From positions 138,511 through 202,510 of the forward strand of contig JABTUV010000003.1 in the NCBI GenBank assembly GCA_015075175.1: a stretch of DNA of 64,000 nt, written 5' to 3'. A model generated the notes under the pieces. The model was not told the origin of the DNA, made no database searches, and saw nothing but the letters and a program-made list of their open reading frames with translations. Source of the stretch: a bacterium (lineage in GTDB: Bacteria; Hinthialibacterota; Hinthialibacteria; H5-UNCL2). Below, one piece after another: positions 1 through 8,449 of this stretch (its first letter is position 1; the number at the start of each line of letters is the position of its first letter). The position numbers and the translations under genes are program-made.

Positions 1-307
1 CAAGCTGGAGGAGGAGCTGGCCGAGTTCCGGCAGGCCATCCGCGAGGGCGAAAAGACTCACGTCCGCGAGGAGCTGGGCGATCTCCTGTTTGCCCTGGTC
101 AACGTGGCCCGATTCATCGGCGAAGAGCCGGAAGTCGCCCTCCAGCGCACCAACCACAAGTTCATGCGCCGCTTTGCCTACGTGGAGCAGAAGATCCGCG
201 AGCGGGGCCTGTCGCTGGAGCAGGCGGGGCTGGCGCTGATGGACCAGTACTGGGAAGAGGCCAAGACCGAAATCCCCAATGGCGACGTCCCCAAGCTCGG
301 AGCTTGA
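1..307 (+). CDS. mazG: MazG nucleoside triphosphate pyrophosphohydrolase, C-terminal part
   Basis: The gene is cut by the left window edge and only its last ~101 residues remain. MazG hydrolyses NTPs/dNTPs to monophosphates plus pyrophosphate (cytoplasmic housecleaning, alarmone control). The visible reading starts in phase at base 2 with KLEEELAEFRQA. It then shows the metal-binding EELGDLLFALVNVARF helix and the family ending with NHKFMRRFAYVEQKI. The EELGD acidic residues expected to bind Mg2+ are intact. The last 29 bases overlap the start of the next gene in another frame, suggesting co-transcription. Identity is firm; the N-terminus lies outside the window. Confidence 0.93.
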   Translation, partial: KLEEELAEFRQAIREGEKTHVREELGDLLFALVNVARFIGEEPEVALQRTNHKFMRRFAYVEQKIRERGLSLEQAGLALMDQYWEEAKTEIPNGDVPKLGA

Positions 308-2063
308 CGCCCGGACCTTTCGGCGCGCGCTGGCCCTCGCGTTCGCCGTGGGTCTCTCCCTGCGCGTTCTCTTTGCGCCTTTGCAGGGGTTCCCCGGCGA
401 CACCGTGCAGTTCCTGCGCTGGATGCGCGCGACCGTCGATTGGGGAATCACGTCGCTGTACGATCCCGCCCGCGCGCTGGACTGCAATTATCCGCCCACG
501 CTGCCCTACGTCCTGCGCGTGATCGGCGAAGTCGACGCGCGGCTGCCGTGGTTGCGTCTCTATCCCAAGTTGGAGACGATGCTGGTCAAGCTGCCTATGA
601 TCGGCTTTGACCTGGCGGTCGTGGCGCTGCTTGCCTGGTGGTTGCAGCGCCGCGTCGGGCGCGCGCCCGCGCTCTGGGCGGCGATTGCGCTCCTGGCCAA
701 TCCCGCTCTCATCCATCTTTCCGGATTCTGGGGCCAGAGCGATCCGGCTGGGTTTCTGCCCGTCCTGGGAGGTTTCTTCGCCATCCTCTCGGGCGTCTAT
801 CCGCTGGCGGGCGTCCTTCTGGGGATCGCATTTTGGACCAAGTTCCAGTCGGTCGTCTTCTATCCCTTGGCCGCGCTGATGCTGTGGCGGAAGGGCGGAG
901 CCTTTGCGCTGGGGCGCGCCGCCATCGCAGGAGTACTTGCGTCCGTTGCCTGGTTGTCGCCGTTCATTGTGGCGGGCAATCCCCACTTCTTCCGCATGAT
1001 CGACAGCGCCTATGGTCAAAACATCGGCCGCTATCCCGATCTTTCCATGGGAGCCGCCAACCGGTGGGCGCTGCATCCCGATCCCACGACCCAGGATTTC
1101 CATGCGCCCATGTTCTTTTATGGTCCTGACGGCACGGTCAACGCCAGGGGCCTTCTGGCGCAGTTGACCTGGCGGCGGATGGGCCTGGCGATGTTCCTTT
1201 TGGCGCTGGCGGGCGTGCTGGCCTGGTTTTGGCGGGGCAGGGAGACCAGCCGCTGGACGGCGGCCGCAATTCTCTCCGTGCTGGCCTTTTTCGTCTTTCC
1301 TACCGAGATGCACGAGCGCTATCTCTATCCGGCCCTTCCGCTTGTGGCGCTCGTGGCCGCGGAGCGAGTCCAGCTGCGGCGGCCTTTCTGGATTCTCTCC
1401 AGCCTCTATTGGCTGGGTCTCGCCTGTACCGCGCCGCCGGCAGGCGCCTATCGCTACCTGGCGCCGGTCATGCTGACAGGGCTGGCGGGGCTGGCTTTTC
1501 TACTTGCTCGACAAGACGACCTGGAGGCCAGGCTCGCCCAAACGTCCCGACTGCGGTTGATTGCTTTAATCGCCCTGATTCTGCTCCTTCCCGCCGCTCT
1601 CTTCGCCTTCTGGAAGGCGCCTGCGCGCCACGTGAGGGTTTACCTGGACGAGCTGCCCTTCACCGTCGTTCGTCAGGAGTGGCGACCGCCCGTGCGCAAC
1701 GCCAGCATCGAGCATCGCCCCCTGCAACTGGGACGCATGATCTACCGGCGCGGAATCGGGGTGCACGCGCACTCCGAATTGGCCGTGATCGCGCCGGCGC
1801 GCGCGCAGCGCTTCGTCGCCGACGTCGGTCTGGACGCCGAGATCGCCGGCGATCCCCGCGCCGACGTGCGCTTTCGCGTGCTGTCCGGCGACGAAGTGCT
1901 CTATGAGAGTCCGATCCTGACGGCCACGAGTGAGGCGCAACGTCTTGACGTACCGGTCAAGGCCGGTCAGGAGTTGCGCCTGGTCGTGGACGGTCTCTAC
2001 AGTCCCAACGGCGACCATGCCGACTGGGCCAACGCGCGGTTCATGTTGGAGGAAAGCAAATGA
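279..2063 (+). CDS. Multi-spanning glycosyltransferase (GT39/GT87-like) with C-terminal NPCBM domain
   Basis: This is a 594-residue membrane protein. Residues ~10-445 hold about ten hydrophobic segments with acidic/aromatic loops, such as FPGDTVQFLRWM and FWGQSDPAG, typical of lipid-linked-sugar mannosyltransferases. Residues ~453-594 form a soluble beta-rich domain (start VYLDELPFTVV; GIGVHAHSEL; end VVDGLYSPNGDHADWANA) matching the NPCBM carbohydrate-binding module. The likely job is sugar transfer from a polyprenyl phosphate donor on the outer face of the inner membrane, with the NPCBM domain facing the periplasm. The ATG at 279 overlaps mazG, and the stop overlaps the pyrF start by four bases (ATGA), so the three genes look coupled. 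The specific substrate cannot be told from sequence. Confidence 0.8.
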   Translation: MATSPSSELDARTFRRALALAFAVGLSLRVLFAPLQGFPGDTVQFLRWMRATVDWGITSLYDPARALDCNYPPTLPYVLRVIGEVDARLPWLRLYPKLETMLVKLPMIGFDLAVVALLAWWLQRRVGRAPALWAAIALLANPALIHLSGFWGQSDPAGFLPVLGGFFAILSGVYPLAGVLLGIAFWTKFQSVVFYPLAALMLWRKGGAFALGRAAIAGVLASVAWLSPFIVAGNPHFFRMIDSAYGQNIGRYPDLSMGAANRWALHPDPTTQDFHAPMFFYGPDGTVNARGLLAQLTWRRMGLAMFLLALAGVLAWFWRGRETSRWTAAAILSVLAFFVFPTEMHERYLYPALPLVALVAAERVQLRRPFWILSSLYWLGLACTAPPAGAYRYLAPVMLTGLAGLAFLLARQDDLEARLAQTSRLRLIALIALILLLPAALFAFWKAPARHVRVYLDELPFTVVRQEWRPPVRNASIEHRPLQLGRMIYRRGIGVHAHSELAVIAPARAQRFVADVGLDAEIAGDPRADVRFRVLSGDEVLYESPILTATSEAQRLDVPVKAGQELRLVVDGLYSPNGDHADWANARFMLEESK

Positions 2064-2889
2064 CCCGCTTCTTCGACCGACTTAACGCCCGCGCGGCGGC
2101 GCGGCAGTCGATGGTGTGCGTGGGACTGGATCCCGATCCGGCCCGGCTGCCGCAGCATCTGGGGACCGGCCCTGCCGCCGTTCTGACCTGGTGCAAAGCC
2201 ATCATCGCCGCGACTGCGCCCTGCGTCTGCGCCTACAAGCCCAACGCCGCTTTCTTCGAGGCGCTGGGCGAAGCGGGCTGGCCCGTGCTGCGCGAGACCA
2301 TCGCCGCCGTGCCCGAGGGCATTCCCGTGATTCTGGACGCCAAGCGCGGCGACATCGGCAATACCTCTCGCATGTATGCGGTCGCCGCATTCGAGCAACT
2401 GGGAGCGGACGCCGTCACGCCTGCCCTACAGGTTCTGACCGACAGCGTCGCGCTGTTTCTGGAATACGCCGACAAGGGCGCGTTCATTCTTTGTCGCACG
2501 AGCAACGCGGGCGGGCGGATTTCCAGAACTTGACGGTCCAGGACGGTTCGCCGCTCTACGTTCACGTTGCCCGCAAGGTCGCCGAGTGGAGCGCCCAGTA
2601 CGGCAACGCCGGTGTCGTGGTCGGCGCCACGGCCCCCGAGGAATTGGCCCAGGTGCGGGGAATTGTGGGGCCGGAGATGCCCATCCTTCTGCCCGGTGTG
2701 GGCGCCCAGGGTGGAGACCCCGAACTGGCCCTGCCCGCGGGACTGGGAAAGACCCCCGCCGGCCTGGTCGTCAACGTGGGACGCAGTGTCATTTACGCCT
2801 CCAGCGGTCCGGACTACGCCGAGGCCGCTGCGCGCGAGGCCGACCGGCTGCGCCGGCGACTCAATCAAATCCGCGCCCGCCTGTCCTGA
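2060..2889 (+). CDS. pyrF: Orotidine 5'-phosphate decarboxylase, long (type 2) form; frameshifted
   Basis: PyrF converts OMP to UMP, the last step of de novo UMP synthesis. The product would be ~276 aa, the length of the long subfamily. The N-terminal reading (2060-2533) begins MTRFFDRLNARAA and contains the catalytic DAKRGDIGNT motif (D93, K95). It ends prematurely after CRTSNAGGR. The rest (DFQNLTVQDG, then GVGAQGGDPE and the phosphate-binding VVNVGRS) continues one frame over from 2518 to a TGA at 2887-2889. One missing G in the G/C-rich tract at 2510-2518 (CGGAT where CGGGAT is expected) explains the break. I read it as a functional gene with a sequencing deletion. Confidence 0.9.
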
Positions 2890-2909
2890 GTTTCAGTCCC
2901 ATCAATTCC

Positions 2910-3058
2910 CTGTCATTTCGACCGAGGGGAGAAATCTGGAACCTTCCCTGCGGTGTACCGGCTGGGGCCGGGAAGATTTCTCCCTTCGGTCGAAATGACA
3001 GGGGTGTCGAGAAATGACAGGGGCGTCGAAATGGCAGGCGTATGCGGTCGAAATGACC
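2910..3058. repeat. Family E palindromic repeat with extra half-copies
   Basis: Two arms form a near-perfect 28-bp inverted repeat: TGTCATTTCGACCGAGGGGA... at 2910-2937 and its reverse complement at 2974-3001. They would fold into a hairpin just after pyrF. Three shorter copies of the right-arm end (GTCGAAATGACAG-like) follow at 3006-3020, 3024-3037 and 3045-3058. The same element recurs at 13849 and 14599. It fills most of the 322-bp gap between pyrF and the photolyase gene and could act as a terminator. Confidence 0.9.
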
Positions 3059-3123
3059 GATGCCCCCGGCTGCCCTGCCAGCTTCCCCGGCCGGCGTCCG
3101 ATGCGATCGTCCGTTGCCATTCA

Positions 3124-3152
3124 TTGACACCGCCCCTTCCCGATGGTAACCT
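3124..3152 (+). promoter_or_regulatory. Putative sigma70 promoter of the photolyase gene
   Basis: A perfect -35 TTGACA (3124-3129), a 17-bp spacer and a weak -10 TAACCT (3147-3152) lie ~60 bp before the ATG at 3212. A direct repeat GGTAAC-CTAGT-GGTAAC overlaps the -10 and an imperfect CACAAG/CTTGTG inverted repeat follows. Prediction by eye only. Confidence 0.45.
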
Positions 3153-3211
3153 AGTGGTAACACAAGGGCAGCAGTCCTGTGTCTTGTGATTGAGTCGGGA
3201 AGCGCGCCATC

Positions 3212-4840
3212 ATGCCGAAACGCTCCAACGCCTCGTCTGGTTGCCCGGTTTCGGTCTGGGTCATGCAGGACCAGCTCCATCACGGCCTGGCCTCGCTGGT
3301 GGACGCTCCTCCCGACGCTCCCGTGCTCATGATCGAAAACCGCGCTTGGGCCGACGAGGTCGACCATCACAAGCAGAAGCTGGTGCTGATCTACTCGGCC
3401 ATGCGCCACTTCGCGCAGGAGTTGGTGCAGGCGGGGCGCACTGTGGATTACTACGCGCTGGGCATTAGGCGCGGGGCCAACGGCTTTCATCCTACGCCCG
3501 ACGGCGACTTCGCGCGGTGTTTGGCGGATCACGCTCAACGCCACGGCACGCGCGTGGTGCGCATGGTGGAACCGAGCGAGTACCGCGTGCAGGCGGAAGT
3601 GCGGCGGGTGGTTGACCCGTTGGGCCTGTCGCTCGAACTCATTCCCAACAACCTCTTCATCCTTAGCCGCGAGGAGTTTTCCGAGTGGGACCGCTCGCAG
3701 CGCGAACTGGTGATGGAGAACTTCTACCGCCGGATGCGCGCCCGCACGGGCATCCTCCTGGACGAAGACGGGCTGCCGCTGGAGGGACGCTGGAACTTCG
3801 ACCTGGAGAACCGCGTCCCGCCCATGGAGAACATGGAGTTCACGCCGCCGCCGTCCGTCGAGCCGGACGCCATCACACGCCAGGTCGCCGCCATGGTCGA
3901 AGCCGAGTTTGCGGGCCACACGGGCTCGACCGCCGGCTTCAACTGGCCGGTTACGGCCCGGGACACGCGCGCCTGGTTCCAGGATTTCCTGAAGCACCGC
4001 CTGCGTCTCTTCGGCATGTACCAGGACGCCATGGTGAAAGACTCCTGGTTCATGTACCACTCGCTCCTGTCGCCCATGCTCAACCTGGGTCTCATCCATC
4101 CCCTGGAGTGCGCCCGGGCGGCGGAACACGCGTACCTTTCCGGGCAGGTTCCCATCAACTCGGCGGAAGGCTTCATCCGGCAACTGATCGGCTGGCGCGA
4201 GTATCTGTACGGCGTCTATTGGTCGCGCATGCCGGAGTACCGCGAGAACAACTACTTCGGCTTTGGGCGCGACGTGCCCGAGCTAGTGCGTCATGGCCGC
4301 ACCAAGATGACGTGCCTGAAGATCGTTTTGGAGCAGACGCGCGAGCGCGGCTACGCCCACCACATCCAGCGGTTGATGATCGTGGGCAACCTGTTCCTGC
4401 TTTTGGGAGTGGACCCCAGGCGGGCCATCGACTGGTTCCGCGGCGCCTACATCGACGCCAACGATTGGGCGACCGTGCCCAACGTTTTGGGGATGCTCTA
4501 TTTCGCCGACGCGGGCGACATCGGCTCCAAGCCCTACGCCGTCTCGGCCAATTACATCAGCAAGATGAGCGACTACTGCGCCAAGTGCCACTATCGCTCG
4601 CGCAAACGCGTGGGCGTCAAGAGCTGTCCGTACAACTTTCTTTACTGGAACTTCCTCTCCGAGCATCACGACAAGCTGAAGAGCAACAAGCGCATGAGCA
4701 TGGTCCTCAACCTCTTGCGCAAGAAGAGTCCGGGCGAGCTGCAGTTGATCAAGCGGTACTCGCAGGACTTCATGCGGCTCCTGGCGGAGCGAGGCACGGA
4801 CTCGAAGGTGGCCGGCGCGGACCACGCAGTCCTCGCGTAG
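3212..4840 (+). CDS. Fe-S cluster-containing cryptochrome/photolyase (prokaryotic (6-4) photolyase, PhrB/CryB type)
   Basis: This 542-aa protein is of the FeS-BCP group, which repairs UV (6-4) photoproducts using FAD, a lumazine-type antenna and a [4Fe-4S] cluster. The N-terminal Rossmann part begins with VWVMQDQLHHGLASL. The C-terminal FAD region includes INSAEGFIRQLIGWREY and WFRGAYIDANDWATVPN. Four cysteines at 368, 456, 459 and 472 (TCLKIV, YCAKCHY, SCPYN) have the 88/3/13 spacing known from structurally studied members. The annotated N-terminus is slightly long. The stop TAG lies inside the tandem repeat that starts at 4837, so the repeat supplies the terminator codon. Confidence 0.93.
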   Translation: MPKRSNASSGCPVSVWVMQDQLHHGLASLVDAPPDAPVLMIENRAWADEVDHHKQKLVLIYSAMRHFAQELVQAGRTVDYYALGIRRGANGFHPTPDGDFARCLADHAQRHGTRVVRMVEPSEYRVQAEVRRVVDPLGLSLELIPNNLFILSREEFSEWDRSQRELVMENFYRRMRARTGILLDEDGLPLEGRWNFDLENRVPPMENMEFTPPPSVEPDAITRQVAAMVEAEFAGHTGSTAGFNWPVTARDTRAWFQDFLKHRLRLFGMYQDAMVKDSWFMYHSLLSPMLNLGLIHPLECARAAEHAYLSGQVPINSAEGFIRQLIGWREYLYGVYWSRMPEYRENNYFGFGRDVPELVRHGRTKMTCLKIVLEQTRERGYAHHIQRLMIVGNLFLLLGVDPRRAIDWFRGAYIDANDWATVPNVLGMLYFADAGDIGSKPYAVSANYISKMSDYCAKCHYRSRKRVGVKSCPYNFLYWNFLSEHHDKLKSNKRMSMVLNLLRKKSPGELQLIKRYSQDFMRLLAERGTDSKVAGADHAVLA

Positions 4841-4941
4841 GGTGCGCACTGCGCACCGGCGTGGTCGCGCAGTAGGGTGCGCACCGCGCACCGGCGTGGC
4901 CGCGCAGTAGGGTGCGCACCGCGCACCGGCGTGGTCGCGCA
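4837..4941. repeat. Family B tandem repeat, 3 x 35 bp
   Basis: Three contiguous 35-bp units (4837-4871, 4872-4906, 4907-4941) each begin GTAGGGTGCGCACCGCGCAC and end in CGGCGTGGTCGCGCA, with two single-base differences among copies. The first unit contains the photolyase stop codon. Related units with a different tail occur at 32851-32976, with single cores at 5008-5026 and 47921-47940. There is no cas gene and the units are head-to-tail without spacers, so this is not CRISPR. Confidence 0.93.
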
Positions 4942-5135
4942 AGAATGGGACGGATAGGACCGATAGGACGAATAGGATCGAATCGCGGCATACACGCAGA
5001 CGGAATCGGTGCGGTGCGCACCCTACGCAACTGCCGGTCGCCGTCCCGCCGACGAGCACGCGACGCCTCCATCGTGTGATCGTTTTGGAGATGCCGTCGA
5101 GGTGGATGCGTCGCGCGCGGAGGGTATTCACGTCC
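4942..5135. other. Gene-free stretch with family D (ATAGGAC) and family B repeat remnants
   Basis: 4942-4985 is a run of degenerate ~10-12-bp units of the type GGACNGATAGGACNGATAGG (family D). An inverted single family B core (GTGCGGTGCGCACCCTAC) sits at 5008-5026. I see no credible coding region between here and the rpe stop at 5136. Confidence 0.75.
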
Positions 5136-5884
5136 TTACACTCGATGCGCTGGAGGAACTGGAAAGACGAGATTGGCAGCGCGGCGCGCCTCGTGGCTGG
5201 TACCTGAGACCCGGTAGGCCTCTTCCGCCTTCGCGGTCAATTCCTGAAAGCGTTTCCCAAGGTCCGGCGCGGAGAAGAGCGCGGCCGGCGACCAGCCTGG
5301 TCCGCGCCCTGCTTGAACCACCGCCTGGAATCGGTGGATGGTCGATCCCGTCCACCTGAATATGAAACGACAGGTTCCGCCGCGCCCCTCCTCCGCCAGC
5401 GCCTCGATCTTGGGGAGCATCGACAGGATAAACGACTGCCCGCCGAAACCCGGATTGACGGTCATCAAGAGCACCTGCTCGACCGAGTCGAGCACGTAGT
5501 GGATGGCCTCCAGCGGGGTGCTGGATTCAGACTGACGCCGGCGCGCCGTCCCGCGTCGGTGATGGAATGGAGCAACCGATGCAGATGCACGCTGGCCTCG
5601 GCGTGCACGGTAATGCCGTCGACGCGCTCCAGCATGAACCAGGCGCAACCTCCTCGGGGCGGCTGACCATGAGGTGCACGTCCCAGGCAAGCGGGCCGTG
5701 CTCGCGGTTCAGACTCCTCAGCAAGAGCGGGCCGAAGGTGATGTTGGGAACGAAGTGGCCGTCCATCACATCCACGTGGATGCGGCGCGCACCGCCTGCT
5801 GTATCTGGCCAGTTGCGCCGCGGGCGCCAAAGTCCGCCGAAAGGATGGAGGGTTGATCTCGGGGGCATGCATCTGAGGGGTCAT
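5136..5884 (-). CDS. rpe: Ribulose-phosphate 3-epimerase; multiple frameshifts
   Basis: Rpe interconverts ribulose-5-P and xylulose-5-P in the pentose phosphate pathway. Fragments in all three minus-strand frames assemble into one epimerase: start ATG at 5884 ([12 protein letters not shown]), [27 protein letters not shown] (metal-binding His and catalytic Asp), [43 protein letters not shown], then QVDGGI and SALFSAPD-like ends, stop at 5136-5138. At least six frame changes are needed. All conserved blocks survive, so deletion errors in the assembly explain this better than decay. The start overlaps the PASTA gene stop (ATGA), consistent with one operon. Confidence 0.85.
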
Positions 5885-6850
5885 GTTGCTCCCGCCACGC
5901 ACGATTTCTGTCCCACCAGGACGCCGTCCTGGTACACGAGGATCTGCGCGTCGCCGACCGGTGAAAAGACCACCTCGAGGCGGCCGTCCGCCGGCCGGGG
6001 GGCGCGGATGAGCTCGCGTTCGCCCAGTGAGTCGATCAGGAGCACGACGACTTCGCCCGCGCCGACGGTCGGCGGCAGCTCGAACTGCAGCCACTGGTAG
6101 CCTTGGCGCGCGTCGCTGTCAACCGCCGCGGCGACCTCCAGAATGATGGGCGTCTGGGAATCGACTGGCTCACCGGGCAGGGGCGATTGATCCACGACTT
6201 CTCCGGCGACGCGCTGGGGACGTGCGCCAGCTCGATGGCCTCCAGCAACAGTCCCGCGGCTGAAATCATCTCCCGCGCCTCCACCTGCGGCCGTCCCTGG
6301 TAGTTGGGCATGCGGTAGCGAACCGGCATGGGACCGCGCGACACCAGCATGTCCACCGGCTGGTTCTTGAGCATGGTGGAACTGGCCCTGGTCGCTGCGC
6401 GAAAATCTGCCCCTCGGGATAGTCCGAGTTGTATGCGCGCACCTCGACCTCCCCACCACCCTTCTCCGCCAGCAGCACGTCGGCCTCGCGCAGCGTCCTG
6501 CCCACGATCCGCGGCACCACCACTTCCGGGTTGCCCGAACTTTGCACCAGTTCCACCGTGCGGTCGCGCTTGACGCCCCGTCCCGGCAGCGGCTGCTGGC
6601 TGACGATCCGGCCGGGCGGCATGTTGGGATCGTAAATCTCCTCGATGTGCGGCTTCAGCCCGGTCTTCACCAGCAAAACGACCGCCTTGTCCGTGGGCAT
6701 GTTGATCACGTTGGGAACGCGTACCTCGTCGCGTTCCACCATGCGGTTGAAGACGAAAACCGTCGCCAGCACGGCCAGGGAGCGAGAATCCCCAGGAGCA
6801 GAAGAGGAATCCCACCGCGCCGAAATGAACCTGAAGAACCGCTTCAACAC
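5881..6850 (-). CDS. PASTA-domain membrane protein; frameshifted
   Basis: The N-terminus (MLKRFFRFI, start 6850) is followed by a hydrophobic segment (AVLATVFVFNRM). Three PASTA units then run in sequence: RVPNVINMPTDKAVVLL..., VVPRIVGRTLREADVLL... and PNYQGRPQVEAREMI.... A beta-rich tail ends [23 protein letters not shown] units bind peptidoglycan stems or beta-lactams in known proteins, but no kinase or transpeptidase domain is attached here. The reading shifts frame at least three times (signal region, ~6400, ~6230). It lies between rsmB and rpe, an arrangement seen in Desulfobacterota/Geobacter-type genomes, so the overall gene is credible. Confidence 0.78.
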
Positions 6851-6866
6851 GCCTTACGTTCTCGTA

Positions 6867-8219
6867 TCAACCTTGAGTACGTTCCAGCCTCGCGGCGTAG
6901 GCGCCGTCCGTGCCCGAGCGATGCGGCCACACCACGAGGTCGCCGGTCGCGTTGACGAAACCCTGGGCGGCGGCCGGCAGATAGGGCCGGACGGTTCGCC
7001 GCGTGAACGCTCGATGCCGGGAGAGAAAGCGTTGCACCACGTCCTCGTTCTCCTCGTGCGTCAGCGTGCAGGTCGCGTACACCAGCGCACCGCCGGGCCG
7101 GACTTTCTCCGCGACCGAGTCGAGAATCTCGCCGGCCAGGGCGGCCAGCCGGGGAATGTCCTCGGGCGACAGGCGCCAGCGCAGGTCCACGCGGCGGCGC
7201 AGCGTACCAAGGCCGCTGCACGGCGCGTCCACCAGCGCGAGATCGACGACTTCGGGCACGGATGGCGGCATCCGCCGCGCGTCGGCCTCGATGATGACAA
7301 CGCGGGCGTCGCCGGCGCGCGCCACGTTCTCGCGCAGCCGCGCCAGCCTAGCATATGCCGGCTCCAGCGCAAAGACGCGTCCCTGCGGACCGGTCTGTTC
7401 GGCCAGTTGCAGCGTCTTGCCGCCGGGGGCCGCGCAGGCGTCCAGCACCACCCCTCCCGCCGGCGCCGCGCACAGTTCTCCCACCAGCATGGCCGCCGGA
7501 TCCTGGATGACAAACCATCCCTCCGCATAACCGGGCAGCTCGAAGACGCGCGTGCCCGCCGGCAGCCGCAGCGCTGCGGGATGGAGCGGTTCCGGTTGGG
7601 TCTCCACGCCGCGCTCGGACAGATGCCGGCGCAAGTCGTCCACGCTGATGCGCTCCCGGTTGACCCGCAACCACAGGCCGGGCCGCTGGTTGAGGCTGGC
7701 CAGGAGCTCTTCGGTCTCGGCTTCCCCAAGTTCCTCCAGCCATTGCGCCACCAGAAAGTCGGGGAAGGAGTGCGCGACCCCCAACCGCTCGATGGTCGAG
7801 GTCGTCGCCAGGGGCAGTGACCCCGGCTCCTCGGGGGCGGCCCGCAGCATGGCATTGACCAGCCCCGCCAAGCCGGGCGCATGGCCGCGTTTGGTCTCTT
7901 TGACAGCTTCGTCCACGATGGCGTGGCGCGGCACGCGGGAAAGAAACATCATCTGGTACACAGCCATGCGCAGCACGGGCAAAAGCGGTCGAGGCAGGGA
8001 GGCCAGCCCCTTGCGCGCCAGCCGATCCAGGACCGCGTCCAGCCGTCGCTGCCAGCGTACCGTGCCCAGCACCAGTTCGTGCAACAGCGCCGCATCCTCC
8101 GGCGAAAGGGGATGTCTTTGCCGCTCCGCCTCCAGTATTTCATCCAGAAGAGCGTCGCCCCTGCCCCAGCGCGACAATACGCGCAGCGCCAGCCGGCGCG
8201 GGTTGACGTAGTTCATGTC
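6867..8219 (-). CDS. rsmB: 16S rRNA (cytosine967-C5)-methyltransferase
   Basis: This 450-aa protein has the NusB-like RNA-binding N-terminal domain (start NYVNPRRLALRVLSRW; HAIVDEAVKETKRG) and a C-terminal Rossmann methyltransferase. SAM-binding residues are in VLDACAAPGGKTLQLAE. Motif IV is DAPCSGLGTLRR and motif VI is YATCTLTHEENE; their two cysteines are the catalytic pair of RNA m5C methyltransferases. I chose the ATG at 8219 because a GGGGA Shine-Dalgarno lies 4-8 bases upstream; an upstream in-frame start at 8264 adds 15 unlikely residues. It heads the rsmB-PASTA-rpe operon. Confidence 0.94.
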   Translation of the reverse strand, partial: DMNYVNPRRLALRVLSRWGRGDALLDEILEAERQRHPLSPEDAALLHELVLGTVRWQRRLDAVLDRLARKGLASLPRPLLPVLRMAVYQMMFLSRVPRHAIVDEAVKETKRGHAPGLAGLVNAMLRAAPEEPGSLPLATTSTIERLGVAHSFPDFLVAQWLEELGEAETEELLASLNQRPGLWLRVNRERISVDDLRRHLSERGVETQPEPLHPAALRLPAGTRVFELPGYAEGWFVIQDPAAMLVGELCAAPAGGVVLDACAAPGGKTLQLAEQTGPQGRVFALEPAYARLARLRENVARAGDARVVIIEADARRMPPSVPEVVDLALVDAPCSGLGTLRRRVDLRWRLSPEDIPRLAALAGEILDSVAEKVRPGGALVYATCTLTHEENEDVVQRFLSRHRAFTRRTVRPYLPAAAQGFVNATGDLVVWPHRSGTDGAYAARLERTQG

Positions 8220-8277
8220 CCCACGATAGGAGAAAGACGGGCGGGAATCCACTTGTCTTTCCAACCTCGCCGCGGCC

Positions 8278-8352
8278 GGGACCGTCGCCGATTCTCCAGG
8301 TGGATGCCAGGCATCATGCTCAGACCTCGCTGGAGCATCAGCGCCTGTCCCT
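8278..8352. repeat. Family G inverted repeat (GGGACNGTCGCCGATT ... GCGCCTGTCCCT)
   Basis: GGGACCGTCGCCGATT near 8278 and AGCGCCTGTCCCTT at 8339-8352 form a degenerate inverted pair in the gap between rsmB and degP. The same pair occurs at 38771-38847. No gene is visible in this 230-bp divergent gap. Confidence 0.5.
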
Positions 8353-8449
8353 TGTCGGTCAAATTCCCCTCGTCGGTTGGGCCTGCGCCTGCGTTGTAGT
8401 TTCTTGTGAAACGGACGTGACGATCAACGACTTGGGAGGCCCAAACATC

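Noticed and set aside
4837-4941. Possible CRISPR or iteron array
   Set aside because: Exact 35-bp tandem units with no spacers and no replication gene nearby; it is a dispersed repeat family.
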